Source: Apostichopus japonicus (Eukaryota > Echinodermata > Holothuroidea > Aspidochirotida > Stichopodidae). From it: DNA of 64,000 nucleotides. Below, piece by piece: positions 46,601 to 58,600 of the stretch (positions are counted from its first letter, which is position 1; each line of letters starts with the position of its first letter). The notes beneath the pieces are model-generated. The model ran no database searches. It worked only from the letters and a program-made list of their open reading frames with translations, and was not told where the DNA came from. The DNA lies in contig NC_092562.1 of the NCBI RefSeq assembly GCF_037975245.1, positions 7,853,001 to 7,917,000 on the forward strand. Direction: 5' to 3'. A program made the position numbers and the translations under genes.

Positions 46601-49600
46601 GGTGAACATTGGGGTATGAAATTTCAGAACTGTAAGCAAACCAGTTTTAAGAAACTTCAGAGCATATTAATTATAAATTATAAATGTTTTGCTCTTTTGC
46701 CAAACATTTCCCTTTTCCAGACCACATAGGAACCATGATTATTGATAAATAGTTTGCTAGTTATGGGTTGGTTTCTCTTTTCTCTGAATACATCCACATT
46801 GTCACTGTCTATCTTTGAACTTATTCCTAAACCCTTACCTGATCAGCAATTCACTCAGATGGCGTCATTGCAAAAGACTACACCATGAAATGTAGCACAA
46901 CAATTTCTTAAAAAATGCATGCGTTGATGAACTAATGATGTCTTATAATATATATTTTTTTGCCACTAATGTCTTTATGATGACTAGTGTCTGAAATCTA
47001 GCAGATCACTTAGATTTAATATTTATGTAATGCATATATAAGATCTTGTTAGAAACTTTCTTTATTAAATGTATAATTCATATCCTGTATTCACAATGAC
47101 AACTAGGTGACATTTTTCCAGGACATGCTTCCAAACACTAGTGAGGTTTCATTTTACCTATGGGTGGTGTATCTTCCTCACCAAGAGGAGTGGGAGGCAC
47201 TTGAGCAGTCTCTGTTGAAGCAAGCTGTTTGACAATACTTAGATGTGTAGCAGCTGAAGTAGTCCATGGCATAGGTTCCTGCTCCTTCAAATTGTCTGCT
47301 GATCAAAAATATGAAACAGTTTAATGTTTAAATACTTGGTAGTGTTTCACTCCATTTACCAGTGTTCTGTTCCTTATATTTTCTCTAGTTTCTCTTCTCA
47401 TGCTCAATGATGCAACCAGCTGGTAATTAGCTTCAATGGACACACAGCTTCAGTCCAAATTATAACATCCAAGGTAGCCTAGGTTTACTAGGAATATGTG
47501 GTATCATCTATTATTATAATCTTCTATCTTTTCTGTTGTGACATAATCAGTCTACTAACATTAAGGTGTCTGTCCAAGTGTACTTGAAGATGTGACAATA
47601 TAGAAACACAACCAGCTGCTTAACATGCTATACCATATGTAGTAATGATTTGAATACTCTGTAAGTTTGTACTGCTCAGACTCAGCTCTTAACATGCTAT
47701 ACCATATGTAGTAATGATTTGAATACTCTGTAAGTTTGTACTGCTCAGACTCAGCTCTTAACATGCTATACCATATGTAGTAATGATTTGAATACGCTGT
47801 AAGTTTGTACTGCTCAGACTCAGCTCTTAACATGCTATACCATATGTAGTAATGATTTGAATACGCTGTAAGTTTGTACTGCTCAGACTCAGCTCTTAAC
47901 ATGCTATACCATATGTAGTAATGATTTGAATACGCTGTAAGTTTGTACTGCTCAGACTCAGCTCTTAACATGCTATACCATATGTAGTAATGATTTGAAT
48001 GTACTCTGTTTGTAAGTTTGTACTGCTCAGACTCAGCTCTTAACATGCTATACCATATGTAGTAATGATTTGAATACTCTGTTTGGAAGTTTGTACTGCT
48101 CAGACTCAGCTCTTAACATGCTATACCATATGTAGTAATGATTTGAATACGCTGTAAGTTTGTACTGCTCAGACTCAGCTCTTAACATGCTATACCATAT
48201 GTAGTAATGATTTGAATGTACTCTGTTTGGAAGTTTGTACTGCTCAGACTCAGCTCTTAACATGCTATACCATATGTAGTAATGATTTGAATACTCTGTT
48301 TGTAAGTTTGTACTGCTCAGACTCAGCTCTTAACATGCTATACCATATGTAGTAATGATTTGAATACTCTGTTTGGAAGTTTGTACTGCTCAGACTCAGC
48401 TCTTAACATGCTATTCCATATGTAGTAATGATTTGAATACTCTGTTTGTAAGTTTGTACTGCTCAGACTCAGCTCTTAACATTCTATACCATATGTAGTA
48501 ATGATTTGAATACTCTGTAAGTTTGTACTGCTCAGACTCAGCTCTTAACATGCTATACCATATGTAGTAATGATTTGAATACTCTGTAAGTTTGTACTGC
48601 TCAGACTCAGCTCTTAACATGCTATACCATATGTAGTAATGATTTGAATACTCTGTAAGTTTGTACTGCTCAGACTCAGCTCTTAACATGCTAAACCATA
48701 TGTAGTAATGATTTGAATACTCTGTAAGTTTGTACTGCTCAGACTCAGCTCTTAACATGCTAAACCATATGTAGTAATGATTTGAATACTCTGTTTGGAA
48801 GTTTGAACTGCTCAGACTCAGCTCTTAACATGCTATACCATATGTAGTAATGATTTGAATACTCTGTTTGGAAGTTTGAACTGCTCAGACTCACCTGTCA
48901 GTGGGTTCACCTCTGGAGTCAGATCTGCAGGTTGGTCCTTCTCTGATGCTGAGCTTTCTTCAAACTAATGAAAATAGTGGTAAAATGTGCTTACAGTCCA
49001 GCAAATTGAGAATTCCTTTGCTCCAAATATATTATCTATGATATCCAACTTGAACCATTACAACAGGTTATTAGACATGGAAAATTAATTTAAGCCTAAA
49101 CAAGAACTATCAATGAAGTCTTTTAAATTCATATGAGAATATGATGAAATCAAAACAATGATGGAATTTAAACATATTAGTTCATAGGTGAAAATATGTG
49201 CATAGTTTTTTTGCAGGCAGCTTTAAAAACAGACTGCTAGATAAGTGATTCCATCCCTGCACCCCAAATAATAGATTACTACAAGGTAACCAAATGAAGA
49301 AGTATTTTGGTTTACTCCTATTAAGTTTCCTTCACTGTACACTATCATGGGGTGAATATTACAGGAAGGTTCATGGTTAGCCATACTAACTCTTCACCAA
49401 GACCTTCTGAAAATACATAATGGAATGCTGCAAACTCAAACAATGAAGCCATATTGAACATTACATAAGACATTGCCAAGACTCTCAAAACACACCTGGG
49501 CATTCCTCACTCTTCATCAACATCTTTGACAATAGAGAATAGAGATTAACCTGAGAATTATGGACTGTAACTTAGAGTTCAGCTGATGTAGACTGTCTCC

Positions 49601-52600
49601 AACAGTAGTAGTACACGACTAAGGCAGACTTGTTTCCAACATTACTATTAAAGAGGCATACTATAACTTAGAATTCAGCAGCCTGTAACTTAGAATCCAG
49701 CAGACTGTCACTTAGAATCCAGCAGACTGTCACTTAGAATTCAGCAGCCTGTTACTTAGAATTCAGCAGACTATAACTTAGAATTCAGAAGACTGTAGCT
49801 TAGAATTCAGGAGCCTAAGGTTGGTACATACTTCTCAACCAGTCTCCACCATCAATATCAGACATGTAAAGGAAACTTTTATGCTAGCAATATACCTCAT
49901 TTGCTGTCGAGTCAAGGGTCTGTGGATCCATCTGCCGTTGCGAGGCCTGATTTGTCTGTTCTGGTTCTCCGGTGGCTCTCCGAGACTGATGGAGGCTGTG
50001 AATAGACGGACAAGACAAAAAAGGGAAAATATAATTCAAAAGAACCAAGAGTCAAATTTCCTTGCTTAGTTGAATATTAAAGTGTTGTATGTCATCATCT
50101 CATATCATAATATATATACCAGCTATTATAAACCAACAACTGTATTCAAGTTTGGATATAATCTGATTTCAGGTTGTGGAGTTAATTGCAATTTTAAAAT
50201 TTTGGTCCCTCTCAAAGAAATTGGGACCAATAAAATTGTACATGTTAATGGTCCCAAAAATATGTGGCCCAGACAAAGCGGCTCAAAAAATATAAATTGG
50301 GTGGGGAATTATTTTGGGGCACAGATGGCTTTCAACCAAAAATGCACAGAGATTTAGATGACATAATTAGTTGTATATTTTAGGAATCTAAAATCTGAAG
50401 ATTCTCTTCTGGATTCCCACTCTTCTCTGTTTATATGACATGAAATGAGTACTGAACTCCACTATAAACAATGCTACTTGGGTACTCAGTTTGCAGGATT
50501 TGACCTCTGCTGACCTGATAATGGGTTCATCTACTCATCATAGAGCATCCATATACAGCATGAGATACATCCAAGATACCCTTCTTTTGATATTACATTT
50601 GAAAGGTTCCAGACTTTGACCACTAATAAAAACAAGGATTCATCCACTCAATATGGAGTAATCCACACACTTAATATGCTCATTCAAGTTTCTGTTCTTG
50701 AGATATCCACCTCCATCAAAAACAATATGCTTCATTAGCTCACTGTGGTACTTCTACACACTAAATGTGAGGTCTGCCCAAGCTTTCCTTCTTGAGATAT
50801 CATGTTTACAAGGTTTTTACAATTTGACCACTGGTGACGACAAACAACCTTACCCCTCCCACCAAAAACAATAGAATTCTTGTACTTAATGTGATACTTC
50901 TACACACTAACTATGAAGTTGGTCTGACCTTCCCTTCTTGATATATCGTGTTAACAAGCTGGGCGTCACAAATGCTCTCACACACACTCACACACGCATC
51001 ACGAATGCAAAGGTTACAATTATCATCAAAACCAAAAACTACCCAGAAATTGATGCATTCCTTTTTTTAATTTTTTCAATGTCATACAGCTATGAGTATA
51101 ACTGTCCATCATCATCATCATTACCATCACCATCACCATCAGCACCACCACCACCATCATCATCACCCATCATCATCACCACCACTATCATCAGCACCAC
51201 CATCACCCATCACCACTACCATCATTATCATCATCACCAATCACCATCATTAACTACCATCAACACTAGCACCATCACACCACCATCATCATTACCATCA
51301 CCACCATCATCAACCATCACATCATCAACCATCATTATCACCACTATCACACCACCACCACAATGATTATTGTAAGGACAGCAGTATTGGCCTTACAGTA
51401 GATGTAACACAGCAGAAAGACACTTACGGCGCACAGTTGAGTGACAGATCTGATGTCTCCTTTTCAGGTCTACAAAGATAAAGGATATAATGTATGCTCA
51501 TTGTGCACTGAAGAAACACTTTAGTTTTAGCTTTAACTACTGACTGAGTAACTGGGCAAGCTCAAAGAAAGACTTGCACATTTTAAAAGGGATTTCAAAA
51601 GGAATGAAAGATGCATTTATCCCAAGTTTATGCCAGTTATATACATTTACATTTGGCAAGAAAATTTTATAAAAGTATGAATAAGAAAGGGAAAACAAAC
51701 TTTAGACTTAAATAATCAAATGTCAGTGGAATTCACTAAATTACAGCATATTATTTAAAATTGATTATTTAAGTCAATCAGTCTATTTCAAGCAGTTACA
51801 AAACAAAATACCATTGCCATGCCAGATGTGTTCAATATTAAACTTTTCATCAATAGAACATGTGTTAGTGTGTAGTTGAATAATCTGATATGTTCCTTCT
51901 CTGTTCTAGCCAGTGTGTAAATTACATGTGTATATAGTTCTATCCAGAAAAGTCTGGAAAAAAATTTGAGAAAAGCAGTTAATGAGTTGCACTTTTGTAT
52001 CCTCCCTGTCCATGCAACAAATGAGAGTTAAGCTAAAGATAAACAAGGCATGAAATGTTTGTACATTCCTCACTTAGTCTATGAGAACATAGTTATGTAG
52101 ACATTTGCTAGCAGCTGAAAATAAATTAATGAATGCAACTGAAGTTCAAAAATGCGTTGTATGTAAACAATACATCTTCACAGAAGTTATGTATATTAGA
52201 ATGTGTGTATGAGTTTGTTTTCATTCTCTATTTGCAGTTGTCAATATCATTGATCATATTGTATGAGATCACTAACCTCTAAGGTAGAATGTAGCTTAGT
52301 ACATGTGTGTGACAAACATCAGCGACTTACCCACTAAGTTCCTCTTCATCCTCCAGCATCTCTCTGTTAGGACCAGCCTGCTCCTGCTGCCAGCCTCTTA
52401 CACCTTCATGTGGAATCTTCTGTCCCTGCAAACTATTTCTCTTTGGGAAAGCTACAAGCTGGGGTGGTTCCTGTCTTTCCAATTTGAGTAAGGGCATATC
52501 ATATGGTATAGCTCTTCCTCTTAGTGACAGAGGTTGATGGACCTCTGTAGTATGTATCTTTGCCTGTTTGACCTCATCCACTGATGTTTGTTGAACTAAT

Positions 52601-55600
52601 GGAAGACAAACTCTTTGGGTTTTGTTTCTCTTTGCTTGGATGACTGGAGACACATCTCTATCAAGAGTTAATAAAGGAAATGTCCCAATGGGCTTAAACC
52701 TAGATTCCTGCATTGGTAGCTCCCTATATTGTTTGTCAATCAAATGAACTTCTTCTTCTTTGGGCAACGTAAGGATTGGGAATGGAAGACCAAGTGCATC
52801 AACTGATAATGACTGCTTACCCTCCACATACTTATTTAGGAAGCCCTTAGATCTTGAGTAGTCTTTCTGACCTGCAATCATGTTTGGTGTCACTTGTGTT
52901 TCTTCTGTCACAGCTGATTGAATACCATCTGTGTGTTCCCCTGTTCTCTTATCTGCTCTATTCAACTCTGTCGTTCCTTCATGTCTCTTGTCTAGGCCTG
53001 AGTATGATTCCTGATGATGGGCATCAAGTGTCTTAATCCCTATAGGACTTGTCTGGGACTCTTGGTGAGTTTTAACTACTGTGTCTTGTCTCTCCACTAA
53101 AGTCCTGATCCCGATAGGGACTGTCTGGGACTCTTGATGACTCAGGAATGCAACTTGCTTTGTCTCCTCGGTTGGTCTCAGTCCTGGTTGAGTGATCTGG
53201 AAGATCTCTGACTGTTCATTCTGCTGTTGGATAGAACTGTTTCTCAAGAAGGTTGGCTCTTTTTCTGTGATATCATCGGTGTTGGAGTCTCCCTAAATAA
53301 AAAAAAGAATAAATTAGTTGCACAATGTAACCAAAATGTACAACTTGCATTATGGTTCTAATAGTGTCAATATTAACATCTTTTACATATCCCAGTTTAA
53401 TTGAATTTTGCAAAAGTGACTTGTACCATATATCATGTTTCATCCACAATGAATGAAAACAATTCTGTTGTCTGTGTTGGTAACATAACCCAATTGTCTT
53501 CTTGCAAACTGTGGAAGCTTGTCAGTATATGGAAGCTTGTCATAATATGCCTTTGCAAGAAGAAAATATAAAAGATTGGTGCTTAGCTCTGCTAATTCAC
53601 CGACTTCGATCTAATTTCCAACTTTCTAATTACGTAAGCGTTTTGTCATATCTGGATAGGATATAAAAAAAACCTTTTGTGATTTGCATACTACATTACT
53701 CAATAAATTAAATTTCAATTCAAGTTTATAAAAATGAAGTCCATTCAAGATTTCAGTCCTGAAATATTTTGTATGGTTTTCAGATTTGACCAACAATGAC
53801 CCTTTACTTCTAATAACCAAAGAGCTAACAGGCTCCTTGCTACATGTTACAGTATATCAAAATTTAATGTAATTTGTGGTTTAGACAGGTCTCAGTCTTG
53901 AACCACCTGGTTTCGATGCTGGACTGATAGTTCTACAGAGCAATACATTTATTAAACAGATATATACAATCCCATCAATCTGACTTACGTGTAAGAGCCC
54001 AGCAGAGAAACTGGAGCTGCTAGTATGGATGCCCATAATGTCCTCTGCCACAGAAGGGATTCTGGTTTTGTCATATCTCCCAAAGCTGCTCTTTCTGTGA
54101 ATACAAAGGTTGAAGTATAAATAACAGTTTAACACATCAGATAGCTATCATAAATTATCAAATAAGATTGTACCAGACAAAGAGCAGTTTTTTACCCTGT
54201 CATCTCATTAGTGTGAAAGATATACCTAGATTTCTTTGTCTAATTACTGAATTTATTAATTACTTCCAACAAATGTCAGAAACCTCATTGCTTTTAATCA
54301 CTCTGCAACAATGTTTCAGATGCAAACACAATACCATCAAATACATGACTATGTACATTAGTAGCTCCAATTCATTTGTTTCCTATGGTGGATAACAATG
54401 TTTTGAAAAGAACTACGAACATGTGTTGAATGCCAGAGGAGACTTGAAGTTCAATCAAGTGATGAGCTCAGTGAAGCTCAATAATTGTCCTGAATTGATG
54501 AAGTAAAGTATGTGAAGTACCTTACAAGGTGAGATGACAATTCAGGAAGAGCCAATGAAACATCTTCATCTTGTTCAAACATCTCTTCTTCACTGACATC
54601 TGTATCGCTACTGGAGTCATCCATATAAACATGAACATCAGCCCTCATGATACCTCCAAGCTTAGTCTTAGGAACAGGCTCAGAATTCACTCCTTTTCCT
54701 TCAACTGTGGCAGGGGTCTTGAGTCTATTCTTCCTAGTATCTCTGTCATCATTGTCATCCTCCACCAGCTCTACAGGATGCTTTGGATGCTCTCTCAATA
54801 TTACACTGCTGCCTTTGTCTGGCTCAGATGGCAAGACTCTCCGCCCTGACTTACTCGTGGCTGTTTTAACATCTCTCTTCATTTGTGGCTTCTTTCCTCC
54901 AGGAAAACTCTCATTTTCAACAGGAGACACAGACAAAAGGTTCTCTCTTATTTGTTGCTTGCGAGTAAGGTCGTGTGTTTCTTTTGATTTCTTGAGGTCA
55001 TCACTGGAAACTGCTACTTGTGATTTTACTTCTGGAAGAATTCTTCTTGATATTTCATGAGTTGGTACTTGACCTACATCTTTCCACACTCTTCCTTTAT
55101 AAGTCTCCTGTAAGTGGTGACGAAGTAACCATAATCCCAGGACAACCAGCAAACTGGGAGGATGAAGTTTAAGGGTAATTCCTGATAATTCCTCAGCTTC
55201 GTCAATAAGTAGACTATTATGTTCTTGTTCTGGCCACACTTTAAGCCAGTTAAGGAGTTTCTGAAGCCTTGTATACACAGAGCCCCACAAAATGTTACTT
55301 TTAGAAAAGCCCTTGTTAACAGCAAGATCAAGGAATGTTCCATCCATGACTTCTACTTCTTCTTTACTATAGACTATAACATCATCCTCTTTCTGCCATT
55401 TGTACATCTCAATCACGTCATCACTTGAAAACGTTTCAAAGTTTTTCTGAAACAAACCCTCATCCACTTGAGTATCATGAGACTGTGTCCCTGATGACTG
55501 AGGGACAGACTGAGCATTCTGCAGCCACTTTAACAGGTCCTCTGTGCTGATTTCAACATCACACTCATTTCTCTTTGGCACTTTGCGCAACTTCAAACCA

Positions 55601-58600
55601 AGTTCTTTATTACAAATATCATGATAGAATTCATTGATAAGAGGTAAAGGAATGCTGAAATTTTGTTGTTTTTCATTCGGAAGACTACCAAAAGTGACCA
55701 AGAAAAATGTTTCTAGAAAGTTTAAAAACTGAGGTGAATATTCTAATTCTCTGCTGCCTACAATTGGAGTCTCAGTATTGCCTGGATCATATGAATATTG
55801 CACAGATAATCCCTGAGTAGAAGCAAAGATGGTTTCTTCTACATGTCCGAATGCTTTGGAAATGCTTCTTAAGGCAAGTCTACGCATCTTGCACTGTAGT
55901 TTGAAGTACACCAAGAGAGAAATACTCTTCATTGATTCATCTGTCTGCTTCTTGGGCTTTCTCTCCTGATACACTTTCTTCTGACTTAGTCTCTTTTTGA
56001 GTCTCTGAAACTTTTCTGTTAATCCTGGTGGAAATGCTTCCTCATCGTAGAAAGAATAAGCCAAATTAGCTACATGCTCTTTGCAAAGGTCAAGTTCCAA
56101 AACAGTTGTTAATATGATGTCTTTGATGTCTTCTGACTGACCAAAGACATTGGCAAATGGAAGAAACAACTTGGCCCATAGTAAAATGTCTTCCTGCTTA
56201 CTCTTCAACTGTTCCTTCACCCTTCTCATGTCCTCAGTCTGCAAAGCAACAAAACAAGGCAATTCATAGATTTGCAGATCTCATCCAACACTTTGGTTGT
56301 ATGATGGCATCACATTTACATTAACTAATACACTCTAAACATTGACAGTCATTACTTCCTACATGGATATGACACTTTTCTCTGATCTCTATTGACCACC
56401 TACGTGCCGTGCCTAACATAGCATTTATAGTAATTCATGCACTGTTGACTTTCCACATATGATATCCTATGTACACAGTTTTGAGGGTGTGAACCATTTT
56501 GTGATTTGGTATGTGCAAAATGACCGAAACACTGTTTTTCCCCCGTAAATTTGACCTTAATTCAGTGATGTGCAGTCATTTATGTCCCCCTCCTACTTTT
56601 CAATTGGGATTGACCTTATTGGCTAAATTTGAATGAATAACAGATTCCGCTGTACCTCACCAATAAAATGGCAGCCATAATACAACTGAAAAGTTTCAGT
56701 GTTAAAACCTTTAGACCTACCCTAGACCTAAATTGTCTCAAATTAAATACAATTTCAAAGCATGGATACCCATTGTAATATTTTGTCAATAGAAGATCAT
56801 TGGAACAGTACAGTATGTGATGGGCTTGTCAGTGTCCATAAAAGTGACACTTACACCTGCTAGTAAGTAATAACAGACCATCTAGATACCCTCTGTGCAT
56901 GCTAATGAAGTCTAAGGTTGTCACATGATGCCATATCAGCCAATTTGAGCCAGGAATGAATATAACAAATAGGAGAGGTTTGTAGAATAATAGTTAGAGC
57001 GCTGCAAACTTTCGCTCTAATCTCCAACATGGTTTTGAGAATTTTGACCAGTTTGGTATGTGCATAATGTTCAATATGCTGTGTTTTGATCATCCTATGA
57101 TGTCATAGGTCTCAGAGGCATTATATTCCATGTCAGGCAGATGCCCACCTAGTCTAAAGTCTATCTGCTTAATGGTTTAAAAGTTAACACAAATTTCACC
57201 TTTGTCTTCCTGTTATCACATGACTTTTGGCATTTAACTTAGTTAATGCACTTTTAACTTTGAATCTGTTATCCCACATAACTTTTGAGGCTTTTGGCCA
57301 TTTTGTATGCACATTATTGACAACAATGTTCGTTTTGGTCAATTCACCTTTGAACTCTAATATATGACCATATGATGTCATAAGTCACATTTCATGGCCA
57401 TGCATATACCCACCAAGTGTGAAGTCCATTGGCTTTTGGTGTAGGAGTTCATGCAACACTTGTTTTTTTTTTTACCATTGACTTCTTTTGATCATATGAC
57501 TTTTCGCATTTTACATTAACTTGTAGAGTCTGATATCCCACATAAGTTTGAGGGCTTCGTCCATTTTGTCATGCATGTCGTGGACAAAATGCTGTTTTTG
57601 GTTATTTAACCTATAACCTCTGACCCATGACATCCTAAGTCAGGGTGGAACTACTACACGGTGCACATGCCTAGGCATAAACCCACCAAGATTGAAGTCC
57701 ATCCTCATTAGGGTTTAGGTTTAGGACGAGTTTAAGACACCCTTTTCTAAGCAATCACGCACACACTAAGACACACAAACACAAATACACACGCAGGCCA
57801 ACTTGATGCTTGCCTACCAAAAAGTTCACAACATTAAGAACAATACATGATCATCAACTTGGCTCACTCACCTTGCAGATCTGCAACATATATCTGGCAA
57901 TTTTTCCTCTCCTCAAAGCTTCAGAGAGTTTGTCTCTAAGGTGCAGCATCCAAAGCAAAGAGCAAAGGTCACGAAAACACTTGAGAATGAACTTTGTTCC
58001 TGGTTGAATGTCGTCAGGAGCTTCGGTACCATCCATTATATCAAGAACAAAATTCACATGCTGATGTAGGGCACTGGGTAAATCTTGACTCTCTGATCTC
58101 TGTGGGATCAAGCAAATCAATCACGACTTTAGACATATCAGTCCAGCATTGACACATCAAAGATACCTTGCAATGTGTGTTTCAGTCTTTTAGTAACAGG
58201 ACTTGTTCAATTTGGATTGGGTTCCAAACTTTAGTCAAACTTTTCGATTTTTAATTTGAGGATAAAAATTGATGGTGTCACACCATATTGAATAAATTCT
58301 GTCTGATTGATAGTGTTCTGTTAAGTGTTACATGCATCATCATGGCCTTTTCATACCTTCTTGGCGTATGCCCATGTCTGAACATTGTCCAGCTGTTCCA
58401 CATACCAGCGGGCACTGACTCTGCTACAATTGGAAGCTTCTAAGACTATCAAAAACTGCTTCACCAACAGAGTTATCTTTCTGCGAGAAGTAGTCTCTTG
58501 GATGACTTCAACTGGATCTTCCTCCTAAAGTAAGAGAGACAGGACATGTTTGCCTCTTCTAGAAGTCATGAATATCTTAAAGATAAAGACAAGTCCTACA

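Noticed and set aside
47160-47181. Donor at CATAG/GTAAAA for exon 47182-47298
   Set aside because: It would put TAG in frame at the exon end; the upstream donor CTTG/GTGAGG gives the phase needed by the next exon.
47561-48758. Minus-strand 23-aa repeat frames in the 69-bp array
   Set aside because: By-product of a unit length divisible by 3. The spliced gene bypasses the array and retention meets a stop early.
50938-51366. 142-codon plus-strand frame
   Set aside because: Produced by the CAT/CAC microsatellite.
54478-54520. Extension of the large CPLANE1-like exon to the in-frame stop
   Set aside because: Phase and similarity fit splicing at AAG/GTACTT (54520) into exon 53989-54094 better than read-through.
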